In this document: piece by piece, positions 33,421 through 41,835 of the stretch
Layout: each line of letters opens with the position of its first letter
Position numbering within the stretch: the first letter of the stretch is position 1
Made by a program: the position numbers and the translations under genes
NCBI GenBank assembly: GCA_040397235.1
Contig: JBBAWH010000006.1
Span: forward strand, 11,329-75,328
Direction of reading: 5' to 3'
From: Limnocylindrus sp040397235
GTDB lineage: Bacteria > Chloroflexota > Limnocylindria > Limnocylindrales > Limnocylindraceae
DNA: 64,000 nt
The notes under the pieces: generated by a model
Told to the model about the DNA's origin: nothing
Databases searched by the model: none
The model's input: the letters and a program-made list of their open reading frames with translations, nothing else

Positions 33421-35297
33421 TTTGCGGCCTCCACACTCTCGCCGAGGATTGACTCGGCCTTCGCCTCAATCTCACCGATCTGGAACGGCTTGCCGCGCAC
33501 CAGATTGAAGCCCACCGCATCGACCAGATACTTGGCGCGAATCAGCATGCGCAGCTGGCCGGCATTGAGCTCGGGCATCAGCACGTGCTTGAAGTTCTTC
33601 AGCATCGCACCGAGATCGTTCGGGAGTGGGTTCAGGTAGCGCAGGTGGGCGTGGCTGACGCGCTTGCCGCGCGACTGCAGGCGCTCGACCGCCGAACGAA
33701 TCGCCCCATAGGTTGAGCCCCAGCCCAAGATGAGCAGGTCGCCAGTGGTCTCACCATAGATTTCGGTCGGTGGAATGTCGCGGGCGACGCGCGCCACCTT
33801 CTCGGCGCGCAACAGGTTCATGCGGTGGTGGTTATCGGGGTCGTAGCTGACCGTCCCCAACTCGTCGAGCTTCTCGAGGCCGCCGATGCGGTGCTCAAGC
33901 CCTGGCGTTCCAGGCACCGCCCACGGGCGTGCCAGCGTCTCGGGGTCGCGCTGATACGGTCGGAAGCCTGGCTTGTCTGAGGCGGGTGCATTCTCGACCT
34001 TGATCGATGGCAGGTCAGCAACGTTCGGAATGCTCCACGGCTCGGCACCTGTCGCCAAGAAGGCGTCGCTCAAGAAGACAACCGGCGTCATGTGGTGCAG
34101 CGCGATGCGCCACGCCTCGATCGCCATCGTGAAGCACTCGGCGGGCGTTGCTGGTGCAATCACGGGAATCGGTGAATCGGAGTTGCGGCCGAACATGCTC
34201 ATCAGCAGGTCGCCCTGCTCGGTCTTCGTTGGCATACCGGTCGACGGACCGGCGCGCTGCACATCAACAACCACGAGTGGCAGCTCAACCATGACGGCGA
34301 GACCGAGCATCTCAGCCTTTAACGCCATGCCAGGGCCAGAGGTGGTGGTCATGCCCATGGCACCGCCGTATGCGGCACCAACCGCGGCGCCGATCGCCGC
34401 GATCTCATCTTCGGACTGCACCGTCTTAATGCCGAGGTGCTTGTACGACGAGAGCTGATGCAGGATGTCGGAGGCTGGCGTGATCGGATAGCTAGCCAAG
34501 AAGAGGTCGCGCTCGGCGAGCTTTGACGCCATCACGAAGCCGAGGGCGGTCGCCTCGTTGCCGGTGATGTTGCGATACGTGCCGGGTGGTAGGTGCGCTG
34601 CGGCGACGCGGTAGTGCGTGTGGAAGATCTCGGTCGTCTCACCGAAGGCGTAGCCAGCGTGCAGTGCACGACGGTTCGCCTCGGCGATCGCATCCTTGCC
34701 GGCGAACTTCTCGGCGATCCACTTCTCGGTGCCAGCCATTGAGCGCTCGTAGAGCCAGAACATCACGCCAAGGGCGAAGAAGTTTTTGGAGAGCTCGACC
34801 TGCTTGCTGCTGAGGCCGAGGCCCTCGCAGACACCAGCGACCATCGTTGACATTGGAATCTCGTAGAGGTTGAACCCTTGCAGGCTCTGGTTCTTCAGCG
34901 GATCTTCGGCGAAGCCCGCCTTGCGCAGGTTGATCTCGTTGAAGGCGTCGGTGTTCACGATGATCGCGCCACCTGGAACCAGGTCGCCAAGGTTCACCTT
35001 GAGCGCCGCTGGGTTCATGGCGACGAGCACGTCGGGGCGGTCGCCCGGCGTGTGAATGTCGCCGCTCGAGAAACTGATCTGGAATCCCGAAACGCCAGGG
35101 AGCGAGCCGGCTGGTGCGCGAATCTCGGCCGGGTAGTCGGGCAAGGTCGAGACGTCGTTGCCGAAGAGTGCGGTCGTGGCGGTGAACTGCGAGCCGGTCA
35201 GCTGCATCCCGTCGCCCGAGTCGCCGGCGAAGCGAATCGTGACGCGGTCAAGCTCGGTTACCGTGCCGTGCTGCGCTCCCGAATCGGGGGTGGTCAC
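33417..35297 (-). CDS. korA: 2-oxoacid:ferredoxin oxidoreductase alpha subunit (gamma-alpha fusion)
   Basis: The 626-residue protein fuses the gamma domain (RFAGDSGDGMQLTG, residues about 18-210) to the alpha domain (NEATALGFVMASKLAERDLFLASYPITPASDIL, from about 245). That is the usual KorA organisation of two-subunit enzymes. The GTG start at 35297 has an upstream GAGGAG about 10 nt away. The enzyme replaces or complements 2-oxoglutarate dehydrogenase in the TCA cycle and supplies reduced ferredoxin. The 7Fe ferredoxin encoded at 37293 is a plausible acceptor. Confidence 0.93.
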   Translation of the reverse strand: MTTPDSGAQHGTVTELDRVTIRFAGDSGDGMQLTGSQFTATTALFGNDVSTLPDYPAEIRAPAGSLPGVSGFQISFSSGDIHTPGDRPDVLVAMNPAALKVNLGDLVPGGAIIVNTDAFNEINLRKAGFAEDPLKNQSLQGFNLYEIPMSTMVAGVCEGLGLSSKQVELSKNFFALGVMFWLYERSMAGTEKWIAEKFAGKDAIAEANRRALHAGYAFGETTEIFHTHYRVAAAHLPPGTYRNITGNEATALGFVMASKLAERDLFLASYPITPASDILHQLSSYKHLGIKTVQSEDEIAAIGAAVGAAYGGAMGMTTTSGPGMALKAEMLGLAVMVELPLVVVDVQRAGPSTGMPTKTEQGDLLMSMFGRNSDSPIPVIAPATPAECFTMAIEAWRIALHHMTPVVFLSDAFLATGAEPWSIPNVADLPSIKVENAPASDKPGFRPYQRDPETLARPWAVPGTPGLEHRIGGLEKLDELGTVSYDPDNHHRMNLLRAEKVARVARDIPPTEIYGETTGDLLILGWGSTYGAIRSAVERLQSRGKRVSHAHLRYLNPLPNDLGAMLKNFKHVLMPELNAGQLRMLIRAKYLVDAVGFNLVRGKPFQIGEIEAKAESILGESVEAAK

Positions 35298-35327
35298 GTC
35301 GCTCGTACTCCTCTGCCCGTGGGTCGA

Positions 35328-35984
35328 TTAGCGCCCAGACCGGGCGCGTCCACGCGAGACTACCGCATCTGGGTAGGCGACCCGTAGGGCGGCCAGGAGG
35401 CGCTCCTCGTCACGGCGGGAGAGGAAGTGCCAGAGCAGATAGAGGGTGACGCCGATGGTCCAGAGCACCCCAGCGACAAGCACGCCCGCGTGCATCCCCC
35501 CGGCCCCCACCTGGGCGAGGCTCTCGTTGAGTCCCGCCCCCCAGAGGAGCGCCGCGGCAATGGAGTAGCCGATCGTCATGACGCTGCCGTAGCCGCTCAG
35601 CCGACCAAACGAGAGGAACGAGAGCTTCGGTGCGTCGGGTTCATAGAAGTAGGATGCCTCCAGCCGATGGACTGCCAGCACGTCACGACCGAGTCGCGCG
35701 TTGATAGTGCGCTCCAAAAATTCTGCATGTCGTCGCGCAAACACCGTGTAGTAGAAGGTGTAGCCCGCCTCGAGAAAAGCGAACGGAACCACAAAGAGGA
35801 GAGTGACGGCAACGGGCGCGTCAACGCTGAGGCCAGAGAGCGCAAGGAGTACCAGGCTCACGACACCCCAGATGGTGATCTGTCGAAAGAAGAGTTCCGA
35901 ATACGCGCCGAGCATGCCGCGCATGCGGTCGAGCTGCGCCTCAAGGATGCGGAGCTCTTCTGCTCCCCCACGTCGTGCCACCAT
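35328..35984 (-). CDS. Four-helix membrane protein, unknown function
   Basis: The 218-residue protein has an N-terminal amphipathic helix (RILEAQLDRMRGML) and hydrophobic segments at about residues 36-55, 60-82, 135-152 and 165-188. It has a cytoplasmic basic C-terminus. AAGGAGG lies 5 nt before ATG 35984. It lies 30 bp upstream of korA on the same strand. No family recognised. Confidence 0.65.
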   Translation of the reverse strand: MVARRGGAEELRILEAQLDRMRGMLGAYSELFFRQITIWGVVSLVLLALSGLSVDAPVAVTLLFVVPFAFLEAGYTFYYTVFARRHAEFLERTINARLGRDVLAVHRLEASYFYEPDAPKLSFLSFGRLSGYGSVMTIGYSIAAALLWGAGLNESLAQVGAGGMHAGVLVAGVLWTIGVTLYLLWHFLSRRDEERLLAALRVAYPDAVVSRGRARSGR

Positions 35985-36013
35985 CGTCTCCTCCTTAACT
36001 AATTGCTTGCGGG

Positions 36014-36019
36014 TATATT
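36014..36019 (+). promoter_or_regulatory. -10 element of the lipoprotein gene
   Basis: TATATT ends 6 nt before the second of two adjacent ATG codons (36026), favouring that start. Confidence 0.5.
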
Positions 36020-36025
36020 CGCATG

Positions 36026-36415
36026 ATGAAGCGATTGACCGTGCTGCTCCTGACCCTCGTTGCCGCCACGAGCCTCGCGGCCTGCGGCACCGCCATCGGG
36101 CCTACTGGCACCCCGGCGTACACGGTCACCCGCAGCTGGTCGAACGGCATGGAGGAGCAGGCGGTCGTCTATGCCGATGGCCGGACCGTCATGACCCACG
36201 AACAGCACTCCGAAAGAGTTACCCTGCCAGCCGATCAGATGGCCACACTTGCCGCAGCGGCCGCTCTCGAGATTCCTGCGGGCGCCAGCAGCGACGACCC
36301 GATCATTGGGGTCACGATTGGCGCCGGCGCACCGATTCGACCAGCGGGGCTTACGAAGGATTCCCTTCCTGAACTATTGAATCGGCTCCTCGATTCGCAC
36401 ACCCTGAATCCGTAA
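36026..36415 (+). CDS. Small lipoprotein, unknown function
   Basis: The 129-residue protein has a lipoprotein signal peptide with lipobox SLAAC (cysteine near residue 20), so it should be anchored outside the membrane. The mature part of about 110 residues includes TVTRSWSNGMEEQAVVY and looks like a small beta-rich domain. The two ATG codons at 36023 and 36026 are both possible; promoter spacing favours the second. It is monocistronic and convergent with the methyltransferase. Confidence 0.7.
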   Translation: MKRLTVLLLTLVAATSLAACGTAIGPTGTPAYTVTRSWSNGMEEQAVVYADGRTVMTHEQHSERVTLPADQMATLAAAAALEIPAGASSDDPIIGVTIGAGAPIRPAGLTKDSLPELLNRLLDSHTLNP

Positions 36416-36421
36416 GGGCTG

Positions 36422-37282
36422 CTAGCGCGCGGTTGCCTCGATCAGCACCAGGTGCCGCCCCAGCACTTCGGCGCGTCGATCCGCAAAACGTGAGCCGAGC
36501 ATCTCCCCCGCCGCCTGCTCCAACGTCGCCGGGTCAAAGTTCGGCGGGGCGAGATCGATCACCGCAATGCGCCCACCTGGCGCGAGCCATGCGTGAGCCA
36601 CATCGATCATGCGGGTGCGCGGCTCCGCGGCGAGCTGACTCAACACGAATGGCACGACGACGAGGCCGGCGGGCGCCCCCTCTGGCCCCTCATCAATTGC
36701 GCGCGGATGCAGATGTGCGGTGAGACCGTGGGCGATCAACCTGCGACGGGCGCGCTCCAGGCGATCTTCGCGCGCGTCGTAGGCGCTCGTCTCGCCGCGC
36801 GACGCGAGCAGCACCGTCCAGAACCCGATCCCTGCACCGAGCTCCACGATACGACCCTCATACGGGAGTGAATCAAGCCAGAGCACGGCGCGGTCGAGTT
36901 CGCCCTGCCAGGTTGCACCACCGAGTGGTCCGCGATCGTATGGGGCACGATTCAAGTACCACGCCTCAAGTTCGTCAGGATGCTGTGGTGGTGGCAAGAG
37001 GCCAAGTCGCGCTGGAACGCCACTCTCACCAGCATCGGGTGCGCCGCTAACTGCAGGCGCTATTGGTGTTGGTGTCGATGCGAGTGGAATGCCGACGGGT
37101 GGTTGCGCACCTTCGGCACGTCGGCGCAAGCCCTCCTTCAGCTTTGCTTTTAAATATGGCTGGCCGGGTGCTCGCTCAAGACAGGCGGCACAGAGAAGGG
37201 TCCATGCCGAGAGGTCCTCAAGCGTTGTTGCAGATACGGGGAGACCGCACCAAGAGCAGGAGAATGGTGCGACGGCGCTCAA
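36422..37282 (-). CDS. SAM-dependent methyltransferase with N-terminal zinc-ribbon-like motif
   Basis: The 286-residue protein starts with two CxxC pairs (CSWC and CAAC, residues about 9-35) that look like a zinc ribbon. It continues with a class I methyltransferase Rossmann fold: VELGAGIGFWTVLLASRGETSAYDARED is motif I, near residue 140. The substrate is unknown. The start appears to be TTG 37282, eleven bases after the ferredoxin stop, so it is probably in the ferredoxin operon. Confidence 0.72.
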   Translation of the reverse strand: MSAVAPFSCSWCGLPVSATTLEDLSAWTLLCAACLERAPGQPYLKAKLKEGLRRRAEGAQPPVGIPLASTPTPIAPAVSGAPDAGESGVPARLGLLPPPQHPDELEAWYLNRAPYDRGPLGGATWQGELDRAVLWLDSLPYEGRIVELGAGIGFWTVLLASRGETSAYDAREDRLERARRRLIAHGLTAHLHPRAIDEGPEGAPAGLVVVPFVLSQLAAEPRTRMIDVAHAWLAPGGRIAVIDLAPPNFDPATLEQAAGEMLGSRFADRRAEVLGRHLVLIEATAR

Positions 37283-37292
37283 GGCGCCCGCC

Positions 37293-37580
<288 letters not shown>

Positions 37581-37657
37581 GGTCGCGAGCTCCTCTCTCT
37601 CTTATCCCCTGCTGGAGACCTGTGCGCGAGAAGGTACCACTTCCCGCCCGACTTGCC

Positions 37658-37900
37658 CTACATCCCCGAGGGCTGATACCCCGCGTCAAGGAACCGAGCG
37701 GGGTCGTCCTGGAAGTCGAGGAGGCAGCCACGCCCGCAGAAGTAGAAGCGCTCCTGCCCAGGGGCGCTCACGTCGAGTGCTCCACGATGGCGGTCGGCCT
37801 GGCCGGCAACGGCGAGCCCTGCGACTTCAATAGAGGCGGTGAGGGCGTCAGGGGCGATCGTCACCTCCATGCCGCAGACCGGATCGATTGCCACGCTCAC
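37658..37900 (-). CDS. YHS-domain small protein
   Basis: The 80-residue protein contains DPVCGMEV at the N-terminus and FYFCGRGCLLDFQDDPARFL at the C-terminus, the two halves of a YHS metal-binding domain. Such proteins bind copper or related metals, often beside copper ATPases or oxidase assembly factors. Its GTG overlaps the ctaG stop, so a role in copper supply to cytochrome oxidase is a fair inference. Confidence 0.8.
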   Translation of the reverse strand: MSVAIDPVCGMEVTIAPDALTASIEVAGLAVAGQADRHRGALDVSAPGQERFYFCGRGCLLDFQDDPARFLDAGYQPSGM

Positions 37901-38841
37901 TCTTCACTCCTCTTCCGCTCCGCGAGGAGCACCTCTCGTCGACGGATCTCCGCGATTGCGGCCGCCGTCTGCGCCTCATCGTATCGCGATTCGGGGCGAT
38001 CCTCAGACTTTGCCAGCGCGGCCAAGACCACGAAGATCGCGGCCAGGAAGAGCGCGTCGCCAACGAGCCACATGATCGCGCCGGCGAGCTGCTGATCCTC
38101 GAGGGGCGACGGCCCCCAGGTGCGCTGCAGCGTCAGGTAGTGGGGGTAGAGCGGGGTCGTTGACCACATGATCGCCACACCGAGGAAGCTGTTCTGTGGC
38201 ATCTGGGTAATGAGGTAGGCCAGCGCACTCCCGCCGCGAAGGCGGTGCCTGATCGGATCAACAGAGAAGATCGGCGCCCAGAAGAGGAGGGCGGTGCCCA
38301 GATAGAGCGAATGCTCCATGTTGTGGATGAAGGGATCCTCAAGTGCCGCCTCGAACAGGGTCGACAGGTGTGTCCCCCACATCACCGCGATGAGGAGTGT
38401 CCATCCGACGAGCGGGTGGCTGATCACCCCAACGGCGCGGCTCTGCAAAATGGCGAGGATCCGCGCGCGCCAACGTGGCGAGGCGACGCGCAGGAGCAGG
38501 GTGACCGGCCCCGCCTGCAGCAGCAGGATCGGCACGGGGAAGAGCAGGATGAGGTGCTGAATCATGTGCATCGAGAAGAGGGTGGTGTCGTAGCGCTCGA
38601 TACCTGACTGCAGCGCTAGGAGAACGAAGGCAAGCGCGGCAGCGAAGCTGACCGTGCGGCGACGTGGATACGGGTTCCCCGGATGTTCGCGTGCCACCTG
38701 GCGGATCGCACGGGCCCAGAGCAGGCCAACGAGCACAACCGCAACTGTGACAACGGGTGGCCAGGCCCAGTAGAGGAGCGACTCAGGGGAGAGCTCCGGC
38801 GGGATCGGCCCATGGGTCGGGACCAGCAGCAGATGCGTCAT
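37897..38841 (-). CDS. ctaG: Cytochrome c oxidase assembly factor CtaG (caa3 type)
   Basis: The 314-residue polytopic protein has about seven to eight membrane segments. The histidine-rich features of caa3_CtaG are present: MHMIQHLILLFPVPILLL, HNMEHSLYLGTALLFWAP and the conserved tryptophans. It assists insertion of copper into caa3-type oxidases. The oxidase subunits themselves are not in the window. It is divergent from a small membrane protein and a cupredoxin fusion probably belonging to the same oxidase. Confidence 0.88.
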   Translation of the reverse strand: MTHLLLVPTHGPIPPELSPESLLYWAWPPVVTVAVVLVGLLWARAIRQVAREHPGNPYPRRRTVSFAAALAFVLLALQSGIERYDTTLFSMHMIQHLILLFPVPILLLQAGPVTLLLRVASPRWRARILAILQSRAVGVISHPLVGWTLLIAVMWGTHLSTLFEAALEDPFIHNMEHSLYLGTALLFWAPIFSVDPIRHRLRGGSALAYLITQMPQNSFLGVAIMWSTTPLYPHYLTLQRTWGPSPLEDQQLAGAIMWLVGDALFLAAIFVVLAALAKSEDRPESRYDEAQTAAAIAEIRRREVLLAERKRSEE

Positions 38842-38935
38842 ACCCGCATCTTCGTCCAGTTCGTGATTTTTTGGGCGGCGCTACAATCACCGAGGCAGAA
38901 TCGACCAGCCCCTCAACTGAAAGGTGGGAGCAGCC

Positions 38936-39100
38936 ATGAACAAGTACGCCTACGCATTTGGCCTCCTCTTCGTGGTCCTCAGCGCCGTCTATCTCTTCGT
39001 CTCGAACGACCTGCAGGGCGCCACGCTCCTCTTCGCCTTGGGGATTGCCATGGCGACGATGACGCTGATCCTGATCCACGCGATGAACACCGACAGCTAA
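38936..39100 (+). CDS. 54-residue two-helix membrane protein
   Basis: A good ribosome-binding site (AAGGTGGGAG) precedes ATG 38936 by 5 nt. The product has two hydrophobic helices (about residues 6-22 and 29-47) with a short polar turn and ends MNTDS. It lies 15 bp upstream of the cupredoxin fusion gene, so the two are co-transcribed. It may be a small oxidase subunit or accessory protein; no family recognised. Confidence 0.65.
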   Translation: MNKYAYAFGLLFVVLSAVYLFVSNDLQGATLLFALGIAMATMTLILIHAMNTDS

Positions 39101-39115
39101 CGGAGCCACACCGAC

Positions 39116-40201
39116 ATGGAGTTTCTCCGCTCCCTTCTTGAGTGGGTGATCTCACTCCTTGGGCCATTCGTCTCCCCCGACTGGGGCGCACTCATCAAGC
39201 TCATCCCACTCGGCGTCCTTCTTTTGGTCGTTGCCTTCTACGGCTGGGTCTTCTGGCGCTTCCGCCGCGCCGGGCCTCGTCGCATCGGCATGCCGATCCG
39301 CAAGCCACAGGTGCCATCAGGCGTTCACCTGCCTGGGCCAAGCCTCGCACCCTTCCTGATCTCGGCAGCATCGGCCGCACTCTTCTTCTCCGTGGCACTC
39401 GGCGGCCCAGCACTCGCCGTCGCGGGACTCCTCTTCGTCTTGGCGCTCGTTGCCTGGGGCCGCGAAGCGGTCCGCGAGTACGACGCACTCGGCGCAGGCT
39501 CAGCGATGGCGCTGCGCGCTGACGATGCCGCAGCAACAACAGCGCCGAACGGCCCACCAGAGGGTGTTCATCTGCCGCCGCCATCGCTCCTGCCACTCCT
39601 CGTGAGCGCCGGCGCTGCCGTGATGCTCTTCGGCGTTGCGGTTGGTCTCGAGTTCGCACTTCTTGGCACGCTCATGACGGCGCTCGCGCTGATTGGCTGG
39701 CTCCTTGATGCAGGGCGCGAATATCGCGCCACCGCCGAGGCCGATACAACTGGCCACCTGGTCAATCCGACGCCACGCAAAATGCCAACGGTGGCCATCG
39801 CACTCTTCAGCATGCTCTTCCTCTTCTTCGCCGGCTCGCAGGCTGGCGTGATCGGCGGGAGCGGCGCAAGCCCGTCACCGAGCGGCGAACCCGTTGCCTG
39901 CGCCGAGAGTGGCACCGCGACCGTCACGATGTGCGCTGAGCTCATAGCCTTTAATAGCGAATCAATCACGGTGCCGGCTAGTGCGCCATTTACCATCCGC
40001 TTCGTAAACTACGACGCAGGAATCCCGCACAATGTCGCGATCCACGAGGATACGGGCACCGGCCCAGAGATCTACCTCGGCGAGATCTTCAACGGTGCCG
40101 ATGAGCGCACCTACGACGTGCCCGCCCTCACCGCCGGGAAGACTTATGTCTACATCTGCACCGTCCACCCGAACATGCTTGGGGCGATCGTCCTGCAGTG
40201 A
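39116..40201 (+). CDS. Membrane protein with two subunit-IV-like modules fused to a cupredoxin
   Basis: The 361-residue protein has an N-terminal membrane helix (about 24-48). Two tandem copies of a two-helix module follow (residues 67-124 and 147-204), each opening with GVHLP-x-PSL and closing with GREYDA or GREYRA. They resemble small subunit-IV-type proteins of heme-copper oxidases. Another helix (about 222-245) follows, then a blue-copper domain from about 255. Copper ligands are His305 (PHNVAIH), Cys348, His351 and Met354 (CTVHPNM). The domain should face the periplasm and deliver electrons to an oxidase. The final TGA overlaps the GTG of the next gene. Confidence 0.8.
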   Translation: MEFLRSLLEWVISLLGPFVSPDWGALIKLIPLGVLLLVVAFYGWVFWRFRRAGPRRIGMPIRKPQVPSGVHLPGPSLAPFLISAASAALFFSVALGGPALAVAGLLFVLALVAWGREAVREYDALGAGSAMALRADDAAATTAPNGPPEGVHLPPPSLLPLLVSAGAAVMLFGVAVGLEFALLGTLMTALALIGWLLDAGREYRATAEADTTGHLVNPTPRKMPTVAIALFSMLFLFFAGSQAGVIGGSGASPSPSGEPVACAESGTATVTMCAELIAFNSESITVPASAPFTIRFVNYDAGIPHNVAIHEDTGTGPEIYLGEIFNGADERTYDVPALTAGKTYVYICTVHPNMLGAIVLQ

Positions 40202-40719
40202 CCAGCCTGGCGCGCATCCGTCGCGTCGCAGTCGCACTCCTCGCCGCTAGCCTGATCGCCGCCTGCGGCGGCCCCACCGCCAGCAGCGACGACCTTCTGG
40301 GCCGAACGATGCGGATCGGCGAGGCGCACCCCCTCACTGACCCGACCGCTACGTTCACCTCGTGGCCAGAGGTTGCGGGTGGCAACCAGCGCATCCTGTT
40401 GAACTTCTGGGCGAGCTGGTGCATCCCCTGCCGCGATGAGATTCCGCTCCTCTTCGACTACTCCGCCAGCTTCGCCCCTGGCGCCACAGTGCTCGGCGTT
40501 CTCTATAGAGATTCGATTGGTCCGGCAGCAGCCACCGCGGCGGAGCTCGGCGCAACCTGGGTGACGCTGATCGATGCCGACGGCGCTATCGCTGCGCAGG
40601 TGCCGGTAAATGCCGCGCCGCTGACCCTGCTCCTTGACGCAAGCGGCGTGGTGCTCGACTACCGCGTCGGTCCGTTCACCAGCGTTGCAGAGATCGCCGA
40701 ATTCGCCGACGGCCCATAG
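40198..40719 (+). CDS. TlpA/ResA-like thioredoxin-fold lipoprotein
   Basis: The 173-residue protein has lipobox LIAAC (Cys23), so it is membrane-anchored outside. Its thioredoxin fold has the redox motif WCIPC (Cys75 and Cys78) in NFWASWCIPCRDEIP. Such proteins reduce cytochrome c apoproteins or CuA/Cu sites during oxidase assembly. GTG 40198 overlaps the stop of the cupredoxin fusion, which supports an oxidase-biogenesis role. Confidence 0.87.
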   Translation: MTSLARIRRVAVALLAASLIAACGGPTASSDDLLGRTMRIGEAHPLTDPTATFTSWPEVAGGNQRILLNFWASWCIPCRDEIPLLFDYSASFAPGATVLGVLYRDSIGPAAATAAELGATWVTLIDADGAIAAQVPVNAAPLTLLLDASGVVLDYRVGPFTSVAEIAEFADGP

Positions 40720-40753
40720 GCGGGCGTGCCCCGATACGGGGTTGAAGTCCTCT

Positions 40754-40828
40754 TGGTTGCGGGGGATGGATTCGAACCACCGACCTTCGGGTTATGAGCC
40801 CGACGAGCTGCCACTGCTCCACCCCGCT
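40754..40828 (-). tRNA. Initiator tRNA-fMet (CAT)
   Basis: The 75-nt minus-strand tRNA has a full cloverleaf with encoded CCA. The anticodon CAT is in a stem with three consecutive G-C pairs (GGG with CCC), the hallmark of initiators. Positions 1 and 72 are unpaired (A and A) as initiators require. The T-arm is GGTGG TTCGAAT CCATC. Confidence 0.93.
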
Positions 40829-40833
40829 CGCGA

Positions 40834-40839
40834 AGTATC
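40834..40839 (-). promoter_or_regulatory. -10 element of tRNA-fMet
   Basis: GATACT on the minus strand ends 5 nt before the mature tRNA 5' end, so the primary transcript would carry almost no 5' leader. Confidence 0.4.
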
Positions 40840-40871
40840 GGCAGCGCGGGGCAAACCGTCAAATGCGCAGC

Positions 40872-41201
40872 TTATTCCCCGTACGTAACGGGGAGCCCTG
40901 CGGCCTCCCAGTCGGAAATGCCGCCCGCGAGGTTCGCAACGTTCGTGCGGCCAGCGGTGCGCAGTGCCAGCGCCGCCTGACCTGAACGACCACCCGAGCG
41001 GCATTGCATGATCAGCGCCCGACCTGCGGGGATCTCGTCTTGGCGTGCCACAAACTGCGAGAGCGGAATCAGCAGTGCACCAGGGATGCGCACCTCGTTC
41101 CACTCCGACTCTTCACGAACATCGATCATCAACGGGGCATCGGGTCCTTCGAGGAGCGCCGCCGCCTCTGCGGGGGCGAGTGTCAGCGGGAGACCGCTCA
41201 C
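40872..41201 (-). CDS. Rhodanese-domain protein
   Basis: The 109-residue single rhodanese domain has the active-site loop CRSGGRS, with the persulfide-forming cysteine, near residue 67. DVREESEWNEVRIPGALLIPL is the conserved N-terminal signature. GTG 41201 overlaps the end of the DUF2203 gene by one base. It probably carries sulfur in the cytoplasm. Confidence 0.9.
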   Translation of the reverse strand: MSGLPLTLAPAEAAALLEGPDAPLMIDVREESEWNEVRIPGALLIPLSQFVARQDEIPAGRALIMQCRSGGRSGQAALALRTAGRTNVANLAGGISDWEAAGLPVTYGE

Positions 41202-41698
41202 TAGCGCTCGGATTCGGCGGATGCGGCGAGGCGGCGCAGGAACTCCGCGACCGGCAGGCGCGAGCCGTATCCGTCGCCCATGTTGTGCGCGAAGAGCACC
41301 TCGTCACCATCCCCCTCCTCCCAGCAGAGCAGGAACTGGTGGCCGAAGGCGATCGCTGGAAAGTCGACGAGGCCGCGATCAATATCGCGCAGCTCAACGC
41401 CCCGGCCGGTGACCCGATCGACGCTCGCCTGCATCTGATCTACCGCGGCCCGAATGCGCATCTCAACCACCGAGCTACTGGCTAGTTTGTCGCGAAGGGC
41501 AGGGTCGAGGTCAGCCGGCTGCAACTGATTCTGGTCGGCGCCACCTGGCAGGGCGCCCATGCGCTCGAGGCGGCGGAGGCGCAACAGGTCATCCTTCATG
41601 CGCTCGAGTTCGATGCGCTGGTCACGGAGGAGGTTGATGATCGGGCGCAGCCCGGCCAGCTCCTTCGTCGCCGCATCAATGGTCCATGAGCGCCTCAT
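41201..41698 (-). CDS. DUF2203 family protein
   Basis: The 165-residue soluble protein matches the DUF2203 pattern. It has an N-terminal helical region with arginine-rich RLRRLERMG, then GVELRDIDRGLVDFPA and LCWEEGDGDEVLFAHNMGDGYGSRLPV near the C-terminus. Function is unknown. It is coupled to the rhodanese gene. A GAGAAT hexamer inside a long inverted repeat ends 6 nt before its ATG. Confidence 0.8.
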   Translation of the reverse strand: MRRSWTIDAATKELAGLRPIINLLRDQRIELERMKDDLLRLRRLERMGALPGGADQNQLQPADLDPALRDKLASSSVVEMRIRAAVDQMQASVDRVTGRGVELRDIDRGLVDFPAIAFGHQFLLCWEEGDGDEVLFAHNMGDGYGSRLPVAEFLRRLAASAESER

Positions 41699-41704
41699 GC
41701 CCCT

Positions 41705-41750
41705 ATTCTCCCACGCCCAGGGCTCATAATGCGGCCCGCCGTGGGAGAAT
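41705..41750. promoter_or_regulatory. Symmetric divergent promoter / operator between DUF2203 and tRNA-Lys
   Basis: Perfect 11-bp inverted arms, ATTCTCCCACG and CGTGGGAGAAT, flank 24 bp that contain a further GGGC/GCCC pair and CATAAT. Read outward, each arm ends in GAGAAT exactly 6 nt before the DUF2203 ATG on one side and before the tRNA-Lys 5' end on the other. Confidence 0.5.
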
Positions 41751-41756
41751 CTGCGC

Positions 41757-41831
41757 GGGCCGGTAGCTCAGCGGTAGAGCAGGGGTCTTTTAAACCCTTG
41801 GTCGCGGGTTCGAACCCCGCTCGGCTCACCA
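41757..41831 (+). tRNA. tRNA-Lys (TTT)
   Basis: The 75-nt plus-strand tRNA has acceptor GGGCCGG with TCGGCTC (two G-T pairs), D-arm GCTC with GAGC, anticodon loop CTTTTAA (TTT, lysine), T-arm GCGGG with CCCGC, and encoded CCA. Confidence 0.95.
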
Positions 41832-41835
41832 ACTC

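Noticed and set aside
40754..41831. The two tRNA genes as integration sites of a mobile element
   Set aside because: No duplicated tRNA 3' end, integrase or composition shift was seen next to either tRNA.
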